A stretch of 64,000 nucleotides of DNA from Nymphaea colorata (GCF_008831285.2 NC_045142.1:5587501-5651500), one strand, 5' to 3'. Positions 49,401 to 61,637 are shown, counted from the stretch's first letter. Notes: generated from the sequence alone by a model not told the origin. Numbers and translations: made by a program.

Positions 49401-51706
49401 TTTTTCAAATGAATTGATAAAGATAGATGAAGCTAACCTTATGAAAATTTATATTGTCATCAAAGGGAATTATTGAGTTGAGGATAGTTGATCTGAGCCA
49501 TGTGATGCTGTTTCTACATACAGGAAACAGTATCAGTGCCATGTTCAACTTGAGGGTCTCCGCTGCAGCCTTAGCTACGCAGACACAATAACCCATGATT
49601 TGGAATGCAGCTCTTCTTCTGTACTGGAAAATCTTCCATGCTATCAGTATCGCGTTCAAGGAGAGCCAGAGAAGGATGACCCATATCCGTTTCCAATTTT
49701 CTTGTACAAAATCACTAGCAAGTCCTAGAAATTTCGTCACTGGGTTTCTGTATCTCTCTCGTATCATGGACTTTGCCAGCATCTCGCTGTGCTTGGTGAG
49801 TTTTGCATTTCCTTCTGATTCTACCATTCCTTGCAATAACATTTCCAGTTGCCACATCTGGAGAAAGATTGTTCATGTATTTTGATTCTTCCAGAGCTGA
49901 GATATTTCAGTTTTCAAGTTCCAATTCATTTAGTAATTGAATTACCTCTATGTAGCCGTGGTGGTCGGGGTCTAGCTCCTCCATGATCAGTGATGCATAC
50001 GTTGCAGCGTTTCCTTTGAGCTTTGCAAGCTTGTTGGTGGAGGCACTCAAATCAATAACCTAGGGTGCGGAGTAATTAGCATACTGAAATTGTCCGTGTA
50101 AAAATTTAAAAATTCAGCTGTCCATGCCTTACCTCCCTAACTTCTTCTTCTGAAAGCTTGCCATCCCCATTTTTGTCACACCTAAATAAGCATATAATCA
50201 CAATGTAAACTTCGTTATGATCATGACATAACAATGTATACTATTGGCAGTCACATTCATACGGATTTTGATGCTCTAGAAAACCCAGAGAATAAAAACA
50301 TGACAAGATTTTTTGCACAAGTTTATCAAGAAAATACTTCTCAGTTGAGTTTCTCTAGCCACCATAAGTAGTTGTAAGTGCTGGTGTGGCAGGAAGATTA
50401 TTGAGTTTAGACTTAGGATTCTTACATGTCAAAGAATATCTGAAGCCGAGAATCAAAGTTTTGTTCTGCCATTTCTTCCCAAAACTGCCTAAGTTCATCT
50501 TTTGTGATTCCTTCTGCGGCACTGATGTTCCTCCGTCTTGCCAGTGCATCAAAGAGCTGTGCTGCAAAATCCTTCGAATCGTCCATACCTTCAGAATTTG
50601 TGCGGCTCATCAGAAATTCATTCCGATTGGTGCAAACTTTATAAAAACTTCACGCATCTTTGTTTTTCTATTATCCCAAGAGAACTATAGGCCCGCTTGA
50701 ATCATCTATCATCCTTGAACTTTGAAAGTGGAAATTCTGACCAATTCACTAATAGATTGAGTTCATCTATGTGTTTAAGGTTTTGGATTCCTCTGGATAT
50801 GGATGTTAACAGTGTTGCAGAATAGGAATGCTAAGAAATGCAATTTCAGAAGATCAGGTTTTGCATACAGAAGAAAGTACATGGGAGGTAAGTGAAATTT
50901 TTTAAGGATTACACGCCTCTGGAATGTCCATCTGAAAGAGCAAAGACAATTTTCCACTGCTTTGCTGGTTGAATCTAATAATGGTTCCAGGCCCAGATTT
51001 GCGTAATCAAACAAAAATTAATTAAAGGTTTAATAAACCTCTTCAGATCATACGAAAGAAGAGAAGCAAAGAAAAAAAAAAGTACCAAGAAAGGATGAAG
51101 GGAAACAAAGGAAATTCATCAAAAAATTGAGAAAATGAAAAAATGACTGGAATTCGTTAGTTTTTTGCTCTAATACTGGATCAAAAACTTGGTGTTTTCT
51201 TTTTGGGTATACCAAAAATCCTTGTTAAATTCATTATTTCTTCATGCCTCCTACTACCAGATCAAAGTTGAGTCGTTCAAATCACCTATGCAGCGTCCAA
51301 AGTTCTCTCTGGATAGCCTTCCATTCGCAGCGCACTGGTAGAACCGCTTCTCAACAGCCTTCCACTCTTCTCCTTCCTTCCCCTCCGACACCATTTGGAG
51401 GAACCTTAAGCTCCGGAGCCCGCGTTCGGCAGTCGTCGCCGTCCTCTCCATCCTCTTCCACGGCTTTTTCGCACTCTCCTCCCGCTGTAGCCCCGAGGCG
51501 AGCCTCTTAATGATCCTTGACGGCAAAGATGGCGTGGCAGAAGTGGCGCGAGGCCCCAAGCGAGCGAACGAGCCGCCGGCATGGTGCGTTGCCTCCCCGG
51601 GCCTCTGCAATTCCTCCAGAACGATGGAGCTCTCGAGGAGTATCCGTCGTGAATGGGCCTCAGCAGGGTCGCCATTGCCTGGACGCAGCCCCTGCCCTGA
51701 GGCCAT
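46429..51706 (-). CDS. RBOHE: Respiratory burst oxidase homologue (plant NADPH oxidase), 15 exons, 860 aa
   Basis: It transfers electrons from cytosolic NADPH through FAD and two haems to apoplastic O2, making superoxide at the plasma membrane. Exons (minus): 51706-51286, 50588-50426, 50181-50133, 50059-49946, 49857-49438, 49350-48964, 48871-48776, 48634-48519, 48440-48338, 48238-48156, 48064-47902, 47676-47527, 47445-47317, 47244-47166 and 46538-46429. All junctions are GT-AG; the lengths sum to 2583 nt (860 codons plus stop). Domains in order: N-terminal regulatory region with NFGRCIGM at the exon 1/2 joint; canonical EF-hand loop [12 protein letters not shown] (197-208) and a second EF-hand ending DPDHHGYIE; about six membrane helices from exons 5-7, with haem-type histidines (VHTAAH, WYAHHLL); FAD site [13 protein letters not shown] (590-602); NADPH sites GPYGSPAQ (660-667), GLGIGATPF (679-687) and YCGNPT (828-833); and terminal HKENF. 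The start is supported by an in-frame TAG four codons upstream. Exon 3 with MCDKNGDGK and the [14 protein letters not shown] run suggest the RBOHE clade, tapetum-associated in Arabidopsis. The family is certain, the clade probable. Confidence 0.96.
46705..46930 (+). mobile_element. tRNA-derived SINE-like element
   Basis: GTGCCTCAAGGGGC leads into an A-box TAGCATAGCTGG at 46725-46736 and a degenerate B-box (TGTTTGCTTCC) at 46770-46780. The GTGCCTCAAGGG-type head resembles the 12780 unit. It lies between the RBOH exon 15 and exon 14, inside the last intron. Confidence 0.5.
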
Positions 51707-51930
51707 CCTCCTCCTCTATGGGACTTCTCTTTGCCTAAAAGCGAAGCTGCCTATTTTTGGTGGGGTGGAAACTGCGGCCAATGTAGAGGTGTTTAGCTTT
51801 TCATGGAATGAAGCCACTCGATGGTTTTTGCCGGGAAAAGCAGGGAAGCCAGCAGGTGTCCATGGCGGTTTGTTGTGGAGGGAGGAGAGAGGCGGACGGC
51901 CCAAAAATATAGCCGTTGGAGGCTGCTAGT
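51707..51930 (-). promoter_or_regulatory. 5' region of the RBOH gene
   Basis: On the gene strand a TATATTTTT sequence lies at about 51903-51911, followed by GGGCC. This is about 200 bp before the ATG and would give a 5' UTR of roughly 170 nt. Just before the ATG is a purine run of repeated AGG preceded by an in-frame TAG, so translation cannot start further upstream without another exon. The promoter assignment rests on motif position only. Confidence 0.35.
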
Positions 51931-53524
51931 TGTTTGTAATATGCCATTACTTTTGGAGATAATCACCCATTCGCCCTCAAAGCAGCAGCGTATGAATTTT
52001 TCTCTCTGCTTGAAACTTGGAAGGCATGTTTGGGGAATTCCAAAAGCGGCAAAATAACGATTAAATAGTTGTTTTTCCCATACTTATTTCCCCCACTTTT
52101 TTGTTATTGTAACAACAGTTGGAACCAGAAGTTAAATCAAAATAAAAAGAAATCCTACCAAAAAGAGTAAAAAAAAAAAAGGTTGAGTTTGCATCACAGT
52201 CTTAAAAAAAGTCGTTCGAATTTGAAAGCAAATGGACCCAATATGAATAGACATAGCATGTTTTCTTTTTGCTACTGTGGCAAAAAAGTTCCTTGTAAAA
52301 TCTATGTCTTCTTAAACTAAGTATCTTATATTAGATCTAAGATTTACACTTAACATCTTTATTTTACTTCTTCCCATTGAGAAAATATCGGATTGAAGAT
52401 CGGAGGCAATGTGGTCTAATCTTAAATCCACAGTACGCAAATCCTTAGGATCTCAAATACAAAATGCCCCTTAAATGACAAAACTAAAACTAAAAACTCT
52501 TTTTTTTTTTTAAGTTAAAATGATATTTTGCATCCCAAAGAGTGTCACCCAAACACGCCGAAAAAGTAAAAAGTTTCTTTACCATTTAGCCTACATGATT
52601 AAGTGTAAATATAGTGAGAAAGATTAGATATTTTCTTTCTCGTTAAAACATATGACGCATGTTTTTTCTGGAAATATCTTCATGCTTTGGTTGTTCAAAG
52701 TATCGACCCAAGTACATATCAAGTTTTCTCTCTTTCTCTTTCACAATATTGCCTACAATATCGAAGATATGACCAATGACTGAATGGAAATGGACTCCAT
52801 TCATAAGTAGGATCTTGTTGGTTCTTGTTCAAGCAACGGCAGCTTACGTTCTCTTCTTGGTATCATTTTCCTTTTATTTATTTGACTTGTCTTTTAGGCT
52901 ATCCAGATGTAGCCCATTAAGAAATACTACCAAACAAAAAGCAATTATGGGGAAAAATTCGATTCAATCCTGCTTGATGCCGGATGTCCGATACTGTCGG
53001 ATGTTAAAGTTTAAAAATTTGACATTGATTGGGTATTAGCAGTGGTTCATGATGGAGCAACTGTTTGTGGTGGTTTCAGTGATGATTTATCGCCCTTTTA
53101 GTGACTAATTTTTAAATTTTATCTATCTAGCAACTATCCACATGTGGTAAAATTGACACTCCTCAATTCTACGTATTAAATTCTTGTCATTAATGCTCAT
53201 TTTAGAAACCGTGCCAACTGAACCGCCAACTATTTGTATACTGATCAAGATCTTGTCATGTTTTCCCTTCTTGGTAGAGAAGCTGTTTATTTCCCCACAA
53301 GTGTCTTTCACTAAGTACATGAAGAACATTATATTTGTATCCTTTATCTCTTCAACATGGGAATTACATGTGATCATGTCAAAGAGCGAGAACCAGAATG
53401 GCCCGGGTCCTTCTCACGTTGTGCAAAGTAATTACAAAATTAAACTTGTAAAAGATAATATCAATAAAATAAAAAAAGGAAATGGCACTATCATAGCTTA
53501 TCAAAAAACTAATATATTTTGAAG

Positions 53525-53555
<31 letters not shown>

Positions 53556-54054
53556 TATCTTCGGACCTATATAATCAGAGCTGTAGACAATTCGATGAGA
53601 GGTTGATACCATCCTCCCTCCACTACGCACCCCCGGATGTAGAGCTACTTTGGGACCTAGGTTGAAAGCACCACACCAACTTGCTTGGTAAAGCTTTAGT
53701 ATGTGCAACTTGCTTTATCTGACATGATGTAACCTACTGGCCCCCATGACAGCAACTCATTTCCCATTAATTCTAACAAAGCTGGTTAGCTTTGTTGACA
53801 ATTGGAAAAAGTTGTTAGGGCTAAATATTCATATTGGCACCAAACTGCTATTGTATACACATAGCTATACCAGCATTTCATTGTTTTAACTTTCAAACTA
53901 TTATTATATTAAAGCAATTAAAAGTGTTCGATACAATTAAACTACTCTCTCTCTCACAAACACCCCATGGAACATAGTATAGCTGGTCAGGAAGGGGTGG
54001 TGGGTGTGTAGGGTAACTCATCTCTTGTTTAATTCTGTCAGGCATTTTTTTCTT
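51930..54054. other. Intergenic, AT-rich
   Basis: It lies upstream of the RBOH gene. A short TA run at 53524 and a possible SINE at 53570 are the only assignable items. Confidence 0.5.
53570..53720 (-). mobile_element. Possible SINE-like unit, minus strand
   Basis: The minus strand carries AAGCAAGTTGG (A-box-like), then CCTAGGTCCC and a G-rich GGGGGTGCGTAGTGG body, as in some plant SINEs. The B-box is poor, so this is tentative. Confidence 0.3.
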
Positions 54055-54126
54055 GAGGGGTTGAGCTTGAGTAAAGAAGAGGGTATGAACGGTCTTTCTC
54101 TTGCATTTCTCTCCACTCAACTCTCT

Positions 54127-54177
<51 letters not shown>

Positions 54178-55000
54178 TATTTAATGTTTGTGTGTGTGTG
54201 TTGGAGTTGGTATCATCTCTAGAAACTGAAATAATATATATCTTTGTGCATGTTATGTTGGAGTTGGTATCATTTCTAGAAACTGAAACAAAATTTAAGT
54301 TAAAAAATGTACATTTGTATATTTATAAGAAACATATCATGATTATACCATTTTAGGACCCTAACACGTCACTGAAACTAATCTTGCCTAAAATTTTTCC
54401 TAGCCATCACATGTTTAGGGCCCGCCGTAGATTCTCTAGTGGCGTCAGCACCACAAGGTTAGTGAGAGGAGAGGACAAGGAGTTGCTGCATCAGACAATA
54501 CGTCGGTGAGATGGAAGACCACATTTGGGTTTTGCAAAGTGCAGGTGATTGGCATGAACAATGAGAAAATAAGATGGTTCAACCACCGCCTGCTGCCTCT
54601 GGGAGCAGGTGTGGAGAATCTGAAGGATTCTAAGTTGAAGAAACTACATAAATTAGATTAAGAGTCAAGCATGCTATTCTTGTTGTCGGAACTTTTCCAT
54701 AATGTTGTTCTTGAAGGACGTGGTGGACGTCACTAATCCTCATTAACGGAAGATTTTTTTTTTTTTAATGTTTATTCTGAAAAACCGTTTAAGGGCTTAG
54801 TGGACTTACCGGTCACATATATCGTTTATGAGCTTTATACAGTTAGGAATTTATTGGGTATAATACAGCAAAAGTTGTATATCTCAAAAAAATTTCGATA
54901 AATTTAAAAAAAAATAAAATTTAAAAAAACTTGAAAATTATATAAAATAAAATAAATTATAAATTGATCAAAAAATATGAAAAAGCACGTCTTATTGCTG
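54055..55000. repeat. Segmental tandem duplication, copy 1 (about 0.95 kb)
   Basis: It begins GGTTGAGCTTGAGTAAAGAAG and matches copy 2 at about +1726 bp through a (TA)n/(CA)n tract, a 56/57-bp minisatellite (two units at 54201 and 54258), and a stretch with GTGGCGTCAGCACCACAAGG, GAGAGGAGAGGACAAGG and GACCACATTTGGGTTTTGC. It ends near 55000 in AT-rich sequence. No open frame is conserved between the copies. Confidence 0.8.
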
Positions 55001-55779
55001 TTTTATATGGCTGACATATTTTTTGCATATTTAACACATCTTTTTCGATTCAGACATAATATTTGTGACCGTGTTTATAGTACATGTTTCAAGTAGAGTG
55101 TCAAAGCATAATCAATCCATTGATATTGCAAATTTAACTAAACATTAGAGTCGAACGGATCATGAAATCTCTTGGATGGAAAAAATAGAAAAGAAAAAGA
55201 AATGCAAAAGGTTAAAAAAATAAGTTGCTTTCCAGGACAATACTGAAAATGCTCTTCAACAAAACAAAATATACTTCTTGACAAAAGAAAAATGAGAGAG
55301 AGTGAGATAATTTAAGTAAATATGTATATATATGATCAACTAAAAGAGTAACTTCAAATGGTGCATCAAAGGACGTAAGATACACTAGAAAATGCATTAT
55401 TTAAGGATAACATTTCTTTGTTTGCGTCTCAATTTCTTTAATTTCAAGCTCAAGTTACTCGCAACAACATGGTGATATGAATTAGGTTTCGTAAGAGTTC
55501 ATTTGATATAATGACTAATGAGTTATATTTGTTAAACTTTATTTCAGATAAAACTAACACATTTTCTTAATGTTCATTGTACACAAGCCAGCACCGACAA
55601 ACTTTATATGATTTCCACCTCACAGATGAAGCTTACCATGGTAGCAGAAGTTGTTCATATTATCATTTTGTTAAAAACGATTTTGTAACTTTTAACTATA
55701 GTGAATTAGTTGTTTTGTAATATAAGTTTGAATATTTGTTATACCTATAAGTTTGGTTTATGAACATGTAATTTTTTCT

Positions 55780-56745
55780 GGAAGGGTTGAGCTTGAATAG
55801 AGAAGAGGATATGAACCGTTTGTCTATTGCAATATATATATATATATATATACGCACACACATTTAATATTTGTGTGTGTATTGGAGTTAGTTTCATGTA
55901 CAGAAACTGAAACAGTACATATGTTTGTGCATGTGTGTTGGAGTTGGTATCATATACAGAAACTGAAACAGTACATATCTTTGTGCATGTGTGTTGGAGT
56001 TGGTATCATTTTTAGAAACTGAAATAAAATTAAGTTAAAAATGTATATTTCTATATTTATAAGAAATATAACATGAGGATACCATTTTGAGACCGTTAAT
56101 ACCTCACTGAAGCTAATTTTGCCTCACATTTTTCCTACCCATCACATGTTTAGGGCTCGCCATAAATTATGTAGTGGCGTCAGCACCCACAAGGCTGGTG
56201 AGAGGAGAGGACAAGGAGTTGATGTATCAGGCAATACGTCGTTGAGATGAAAGACCACATTTTGGTTTTGCAAAGTGCAGGTGATCGGCGTGAACAATGA
56301 GAAAATAAGACAAACTCAATCACCGTCTGCCTTCAGGAGCAAGTGCGAAGAATGTGAACGATGTTAAGTTGAAGACACTACAGATTATGAGTCAAGCCTG
56401 CCATTTTTGTTGTCACAACTTTTCCACGTTTTTGTTTTTGGAAGACGTGATGGACATGACTAACTCTCATTAATGAAAGTATTCTTTTTTAAATTTATTT
56501 AAGATAAACCACTCTCAGTGTAAAAGCCCAAAGGCTATACCTTTATCCAAGGTTCCCGCTCCTCCAGAGCTTGAGTGAAGTTACACATATATATTGTTTA
56601 TGGGTTTTATATTGAGAGGCATTTTTCATGTATACTACGACGGTAAATTTTAAGACAAATTTGAAAGTTTTAAAAAAAAAATAAAAATTACATAAAATTA
56701 AAATAAATAAAAAATTAATAAAAAAACTATGAAAAAACATAAAAG
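55780..56745. repeat. Segmental tandem duplication, copy 2
   Basis: It is the counterpart of 54055-55000 in the same order and orientation, starting GGTTGAGCTTGAATAGAGAAG. It carries three units of the 56-bp minisatellite (starting near 55882, 55938 and 55994) where copy 1 has two. Many substitutions show that it is not recent. Confidence 0.8.
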
Positions 56746-56782
56746 AGCAATTATGCCTAAAAGATATGATACGACTTGCTGT

Positions 56783-57051
56783 CACTAGAGTTTTTACGAA
56801 TAGCCACCAACATGTCGGAAGTCAATGTTTAACTATGTTTAGGCCGCGTCGGTAATAGTCAATGTTTAACTATGTCTAGGCCGCACTGGTGATACCCTAC
56901 ACATGCTTCTGTTGAGTGTGTCGGTGATGATTTTTACCGGCACTCCCTTTATCAACAAAAGAATGAAATGTTAAGTAAAACCATTACCGATGTGTGTTCT
57001 ATTTTCACCAACATTTTGTGGCCGTTGATAATGCTTTGGTTTTTAGTAGTG
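56783..57051. mobile_element. CACTA-like terminal/subterminal sequence
   Basis: The block begins CACTAGAGTTTTTACG and ends TTTTTAGTAGTG (CACTACTAAAAA reversed). It contains two tandem copies of a unit with GTCAATGTTTAACTATG near 56820-56890 and many CGGTRAT/ACCGAT-type motifs resembling En/Spm subterminal repeats. The two ends match only over the first five bases, and no 3-bp duplication is apparent. A non-autonomous CACTA derivative is possible but unproven. Confidence 0.35.
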
Positions 57052-57429
57052 GAGTGCGCCTGGCCTTCTGCCAATTTTTTGCAACATATCTCATCTCATA
57101 TTCTCAAGATCTGTTACTAAAATGTAATGAATCCATCTTCATTTCATTTTAGAATGTCAAATTATCTCTTATTGCGAACCATTAATGGCAACAATAGATT
57201 TCTTGAAGAAAGAAAAGCCTGATCCTATACATGAGTCTCATTGATCAGTGATCAATTCAGGATCAGGGTGTGACACTGAAATTGATTTATGCGTTTTGGT
57301 TGCCGACAAGTTTTTGTGTGGCTCCACCTTCTATGATCAACATCTTAGATGACTCTCCTTCTCTCTCTCTCTCTCTCTCCACTATGGATAGCAGGACCTG
57401 GGCCATTTTTTTTCCACTGGCCTACATCG

Positions 57430-58050
57430 CGAGTTCATTCGATTACCTAGATAGAATTGTTTTTCAGTATGAGTACGAAATATACCTGTAATAGAGTTCA
57501 TAATAGTATGTTCTTATTTCCATTCTGGTTTGGAAAGGTTTTGTAGCATCTCAGCAGGTCTTTGACATTCTGCTTTAATCATGTGGCATCTTAAAACATC
57601 TAGAGACAAAATCTGCTATGTCTCTTCCTACTAGGCCACCAGCAACTTTCTTTAAGGGTCTGGTACATTTTTGTGCTGCCTGAGTGCATAGCATATTTTG
57701 AAGTATATGCTTCTTCCAAAATCACTTGTTTAAGCTATGCGTATCGGGTATGCATACTATTTCCCTAAACATCAATGTATTGTCTTCTTTTACTTTAAAC
57801 CGGGCCTGTCTTTCTCCTCTTATCACTGCCTGAACCATTCGCAGCAAATTCCCTTTCTAAGGAAATATCTTGCACATATTTGGGATGGTATCAACATTTA
57901 AAACTCACTGCCATGGGTTTTATGAACTGACGCATCTACCACGTCACTGATGCACGCTTATGAATCACCCTCCATCGCCTTCAGCAGAAATTTTCTCCAT
58001 GCCATAAGCCTTGTGATCAGTAGAAATTTAAACCAGTGAAGAGTGAAGTT
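57430..58050 (-). pseudogene. Decayed Ty3/gypsy retrotransposon pol fragment (RNase H to integrase)
   Basis: Reading the minus strand with frame changes gives family landmarks in the right order. STDHK (near 58010-58026) is the RNase H signature region. A degraded segment equivalent to the RNase H/integrase linker (VVDASVHK, near 57930) follows. Then comes QVILEEAYTSKYAMHSGSTK near 57700, which matches the integrase HHCC zinc-binding module. Next are a DIADFVSRC-like stretch near 57620, a degenerate AECQRPAEMLQNLSKPEWK segment near 57560, and EHTIMNSITG leading into the integrase core near 57500. Stops and frameshifts interrupt it, so it cannot be active. No LTRs were found attached to it, and reverse transcriptase is not visible upstream. 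Confidence 0.75.
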
Positions 58051-58430
58051 CTTGTGGTGTCATATGACAGGTTTATTTCTGCCACCACCTTTGATATATA
58101 AGAGTTAACTAAAGAAGGTAATCAAAGCCAATTCCACTGAAACTGCCAAGAAGAATGTAACTCTTTCTGTAGCATCGTTTGTTGGCAGACAAAGTTTGTT
58201 GTCTGGCATAGGCGCAGCATAAGAAGTGCACCATGGGCCACACTTTCTACTGGAGACTTATCTATAACATCGACAATTTGGATCAGTTTTGTTCTTTAGA
58301 GCCTTTAAGAACGTTGGATCACCAACTTGCACAATGATTTCATGAATTTCCCCACTGCTCCATGTTCAAAATGCTCTGCAACATTATTCATGAACAGAGA
58401 GAGAATTTTGAATTTGAATTTATTTGTGCA

Positions 58431-58472
<42 letters not shown>
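58431..58472. repeat. (CT)n microsatellite
   Basis: An interrupted CT run of about 20 units. Confidence 0.95.
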
Positions 58473-60139
58473 AAAGTCGTCATTCTAATAAACTTAGGAG
58501 CCTACCCTCTAACAGGGCGATTCTCGTCCCCCTCTCTCCCTCTAAACAGCCCGTGGTTTTCTATGAGTGGTTCCAATTCATTCTTAAAACCATCACCTTT
58601 GTTTTGAGAAGAGTTGCCATTTGAAGAACACAATTAATAGGCGAAACTTTTAAGAACTAGTGAGTGGTTTACCCTGTGGTGCACGTCAGGGCCGACAAAA
58701 TGGAAAAATGCAATAACAAAAATTGTGACAATAAGTCACAGGAAGCTACGAAACGAGAAGATTACAAAACAAAACGCAATATAAACAGAAAAGGAGAGGC
58801 ACTGTGGTGCACGGCAGTGGCTCAAGCTCACTTATCTCTAGCTAGTCCACGGATCTAATGTGTATCTGACATGACATGCTTTAGGTGATGTGACAAATGA
58901 TCTTTGCTTTAGCAAACTAATGATCATAGGTCTGCCCTAAGTTCCTTATGTTACTTCTTTGAGTTGGGAAATCTCAAGATATCAAATACAAGGTTATCAA
59001 ATGCCTTCCTACAGTTAAATGTGTTAGCCAGGGTGGGGGGCAGTGGCTCTTTTCTTTTATTAAAGGGGATTTTTTTTTTTTTTCAAGGGCAATTAAGAAA
59101 AGTCGCATTCGACCCAAAACCCTTAAGACTATACCCTTATGACTCCAAGGTTCTGGTTTGCTTTGAAACGTGAACACTTGTCAGCATTTGCAGCTCAAAG
59201 GAATAAAGTACCGAAATGTAACAAAAGTCACATTATTCGAACCTTGAACCCCTTCCATATGAATCGCTTTGCTGCTTGGTTGCTATACTTCCCTTGAGGA
59301 TAAGAAAACTTATTTAACTTGCATCCTTGTAGCGCAACTGCCCTTTTGGTTTCCTTTTTTCAAGTTTAAGGGCATTTTGATCCTTTTACCCCACGCATGG
59401 TCCTAAAATGCATGGAGCACTGCACATTGAGTTCGAAGCTGGTTATATGCATAGGCCTATGCTTTGCATTGTGGTTCCTGTGTACCATACATAAACTCTC
59501 TCTCCATTGAATCCAATTCGAGTTCTAGCTGGGTACTCTAGTGCTCTATCATTTTTTTTATCTCTCTCTCTCTCACTATAACTTCACCTTGGAAGATCAA
59601 AATGATCGACCCTGACAAGCAAGCACCTGGCATGTGAGAGGCATTTTTTCTTCTTCAAAAAGGTGGGGGTATTTTGTCCATTTTCTAGAAAGCATTTTTT
59701 CACTTTTCAATTTAGTTGAGCTTGTATAAATTTTCTTGCTTAATCAACTTGGTAAGCCGTTGATGGCTGAGTTACAAATTTTGGGCTAGATGCCTCCATT
59801 TCAAAATTTACCATACCTTAAATGGTAATTTTTTAATGAAAACTACAGTTGACAAACTCATGATCCACACTAGATTGTCAAAGGCCAGTCAGTTGACTCG
59901 ACTACTCGACTCAGTTTGTAGTGTATTTTTTCTACAAATAGATGACGAAGTTAAGTGTGCAGGAAATTGATATCTGACTTTTTCATCAACTAAAACTAAA
60001 ACTGAATAACATATAATATGAATGTTTAGATGTATTTTTAATAAAGTTAGTGATAGTTTACAATTTATAAAATAATTAACTTCAATCTTCAGCAACACAA
60101 GACAAAAAAACACTTAATTAGTTGATGATTTTAGTGACT

Positions 60140-60397
60140 AGGCCTGGGCGTCGGGCCGGGCCGCCGCCGGGCCGGGATTTGGCCGGCCTGGCCCGTTAAG
60201 CCCATTTAAATTAAAAAATTAATTTTTTAAAATTTTTTTGTTTTAATAGTATATATTTATTATTAATAAATATATTTTATATTTAAAAATTATTTTATAA
60301 TAAAAAAATTATGTTTAAATTTTAAATGGGCTGGACCGAGACCCGGGCTATCGGGCCGGGCCCGGGCCAGGCTCACCGGCCCGATGCCCACCCTCAC
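60140..60397. mobile_element. hAT-type MITE, 258 bp, same family as 17128, perfect TSD
   Basis: The left end is AGGCCTGGGCGTCGGGCC; the right end reversed carries GGGTGGGCATCGGGCC. The exact 8-bp duplication TAGTGACT lies at 60132-60139 and 60398-60405. The core at about 60205-60335 is almost pure A/T between strongly GC-rich arms. Confidence 0.8.
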
Positions 60398-61220
60398 TAG
60401 TGACTTGGCCGACCCTGACTCATGACCTGGCTGACTCGGGCAACTTGAGAGTCGGATCGTTGAGTCTGCTAACTATAATAAAAACAGTAACAAATTATTT
60501 CATAAGTGGTCGAAAGATTGGAAGGATTCACGAAACACTATACATGCTGCAATGTTTAATAAATCTGCCCAATTAATTTGTGGCAGACACATGAGTATAA
60601 ATTATGGTTCTCATTGCCAAACAGCCCTTGAGGGTACCAATATGTAGCAGACGAAACTCAAATGAAGATAAAGAAAGCTTGTGGGACTAACCTCGACTTG
60701 AGCCGAGATTTTGAAACTAAGCTCCAACGGCTACCTTGAGCTTTTCAGGCTAACCTCGAGCACAGCTTCATATTGCTCACCTCAGATGAAACCAGGAAGA
60801 AACGAGAACATTTTTTTTTGTAGTTTTAACCAGAATTTGTACTATTCTTTTGAATGAAGTTTTTTTTTTTTTAATAAAGAAAGGTAGCAACACGTTACAC
60901 CCAGTTTGATCAATTGAGGAAGATGTAAGGGCATATTTATGTTCCTCCTAGCAAGCCTAACCGAGTTAAACGAGCTCGAGTCAGGGTTTTCGAACTTACC
61001 CATTAACTTAGCATCGATCATAGCCATAGGCTCAAGCTCGAATAACTCATCTTACAGTCTAATCGAATTGTGTGCACCAATATGTGTCTTTTTACTTTTT
61101 TTAATCTATTTTTTATCCTTTTCAAAATGCTCCTTGTTCACTCTTTCAAGGGTATTCTGCCCATTACACACTCCAGTGCATGCATAGGGGTGTGTACATA
61201 TAATCAGCTTCGCCTACAAG

Positions 61221-61366
61221 CAGTGGCAAAGTCAAATCTGGTGGGGCACTTATACATATATAAGAATAAATATTTAAGATTGTTATTTAAAAATAAAAAA
61301 TAAAAAACTTTTAAGACATTGGTGTAGGCAACTGCCCACACCAGCCACAATGTGGCTGTGCCACTG
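61221..61366. mobile_element. Short hAT-type MITE, 146 bp
   Basis: The ends CAGTGGCAAAGTC and (reversed) CAGTGGCACAGCC are inverted repeats. The flanks CCTACAAG (61213-61220) and CCTATAAG (61367-61374) match at 7 of 8 positions. The core is AT-rich. Confidence 0.6.
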
Positions 61367-61399
61367 CCTATAAGTGAGCTTAACCTTGCTAGAAATGAA

Positions 61400-61552
61400 G
61401 ACTTGTGGAGCCAGGATTTTTTGTTAAGGGGCAATTTGAGTCACGAACCGGGTCTGGTGTAGGCAATATACGTAACTAGACATGGGTCTAGCTGGCTTTA
61501 CTGCAATGAAATTTGGGTGCCCACAGCAACCACGCTATGGCTCCACTATAAG
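61400..61552. mobile_element. MITE-like inverted-repeat sequence with GTGGAGCCA ends
   Basis: GTGGAGCCAGGATTTTTTG on the left is mirrored on the right by ATGGCTCCAC. No matching 8-bp flank was found, so the assignment is by the inverted ends only. Confidence 0.4.
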
Positions 61553-61637
61553 AAATAAACCTTCTTACTAGACAAAACAGAGCTACTATATAATCTGGTG
61601 TGGGCCACTGCACAACCACATGCACTGCCCACTATTG

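Noticed and set aside
51510-51929. 139-codon plus-strand open frame at RBOH exon 1
   Set aside because: It is antisense to the first coding exon and promoter of the RBOH gene and has no family features.
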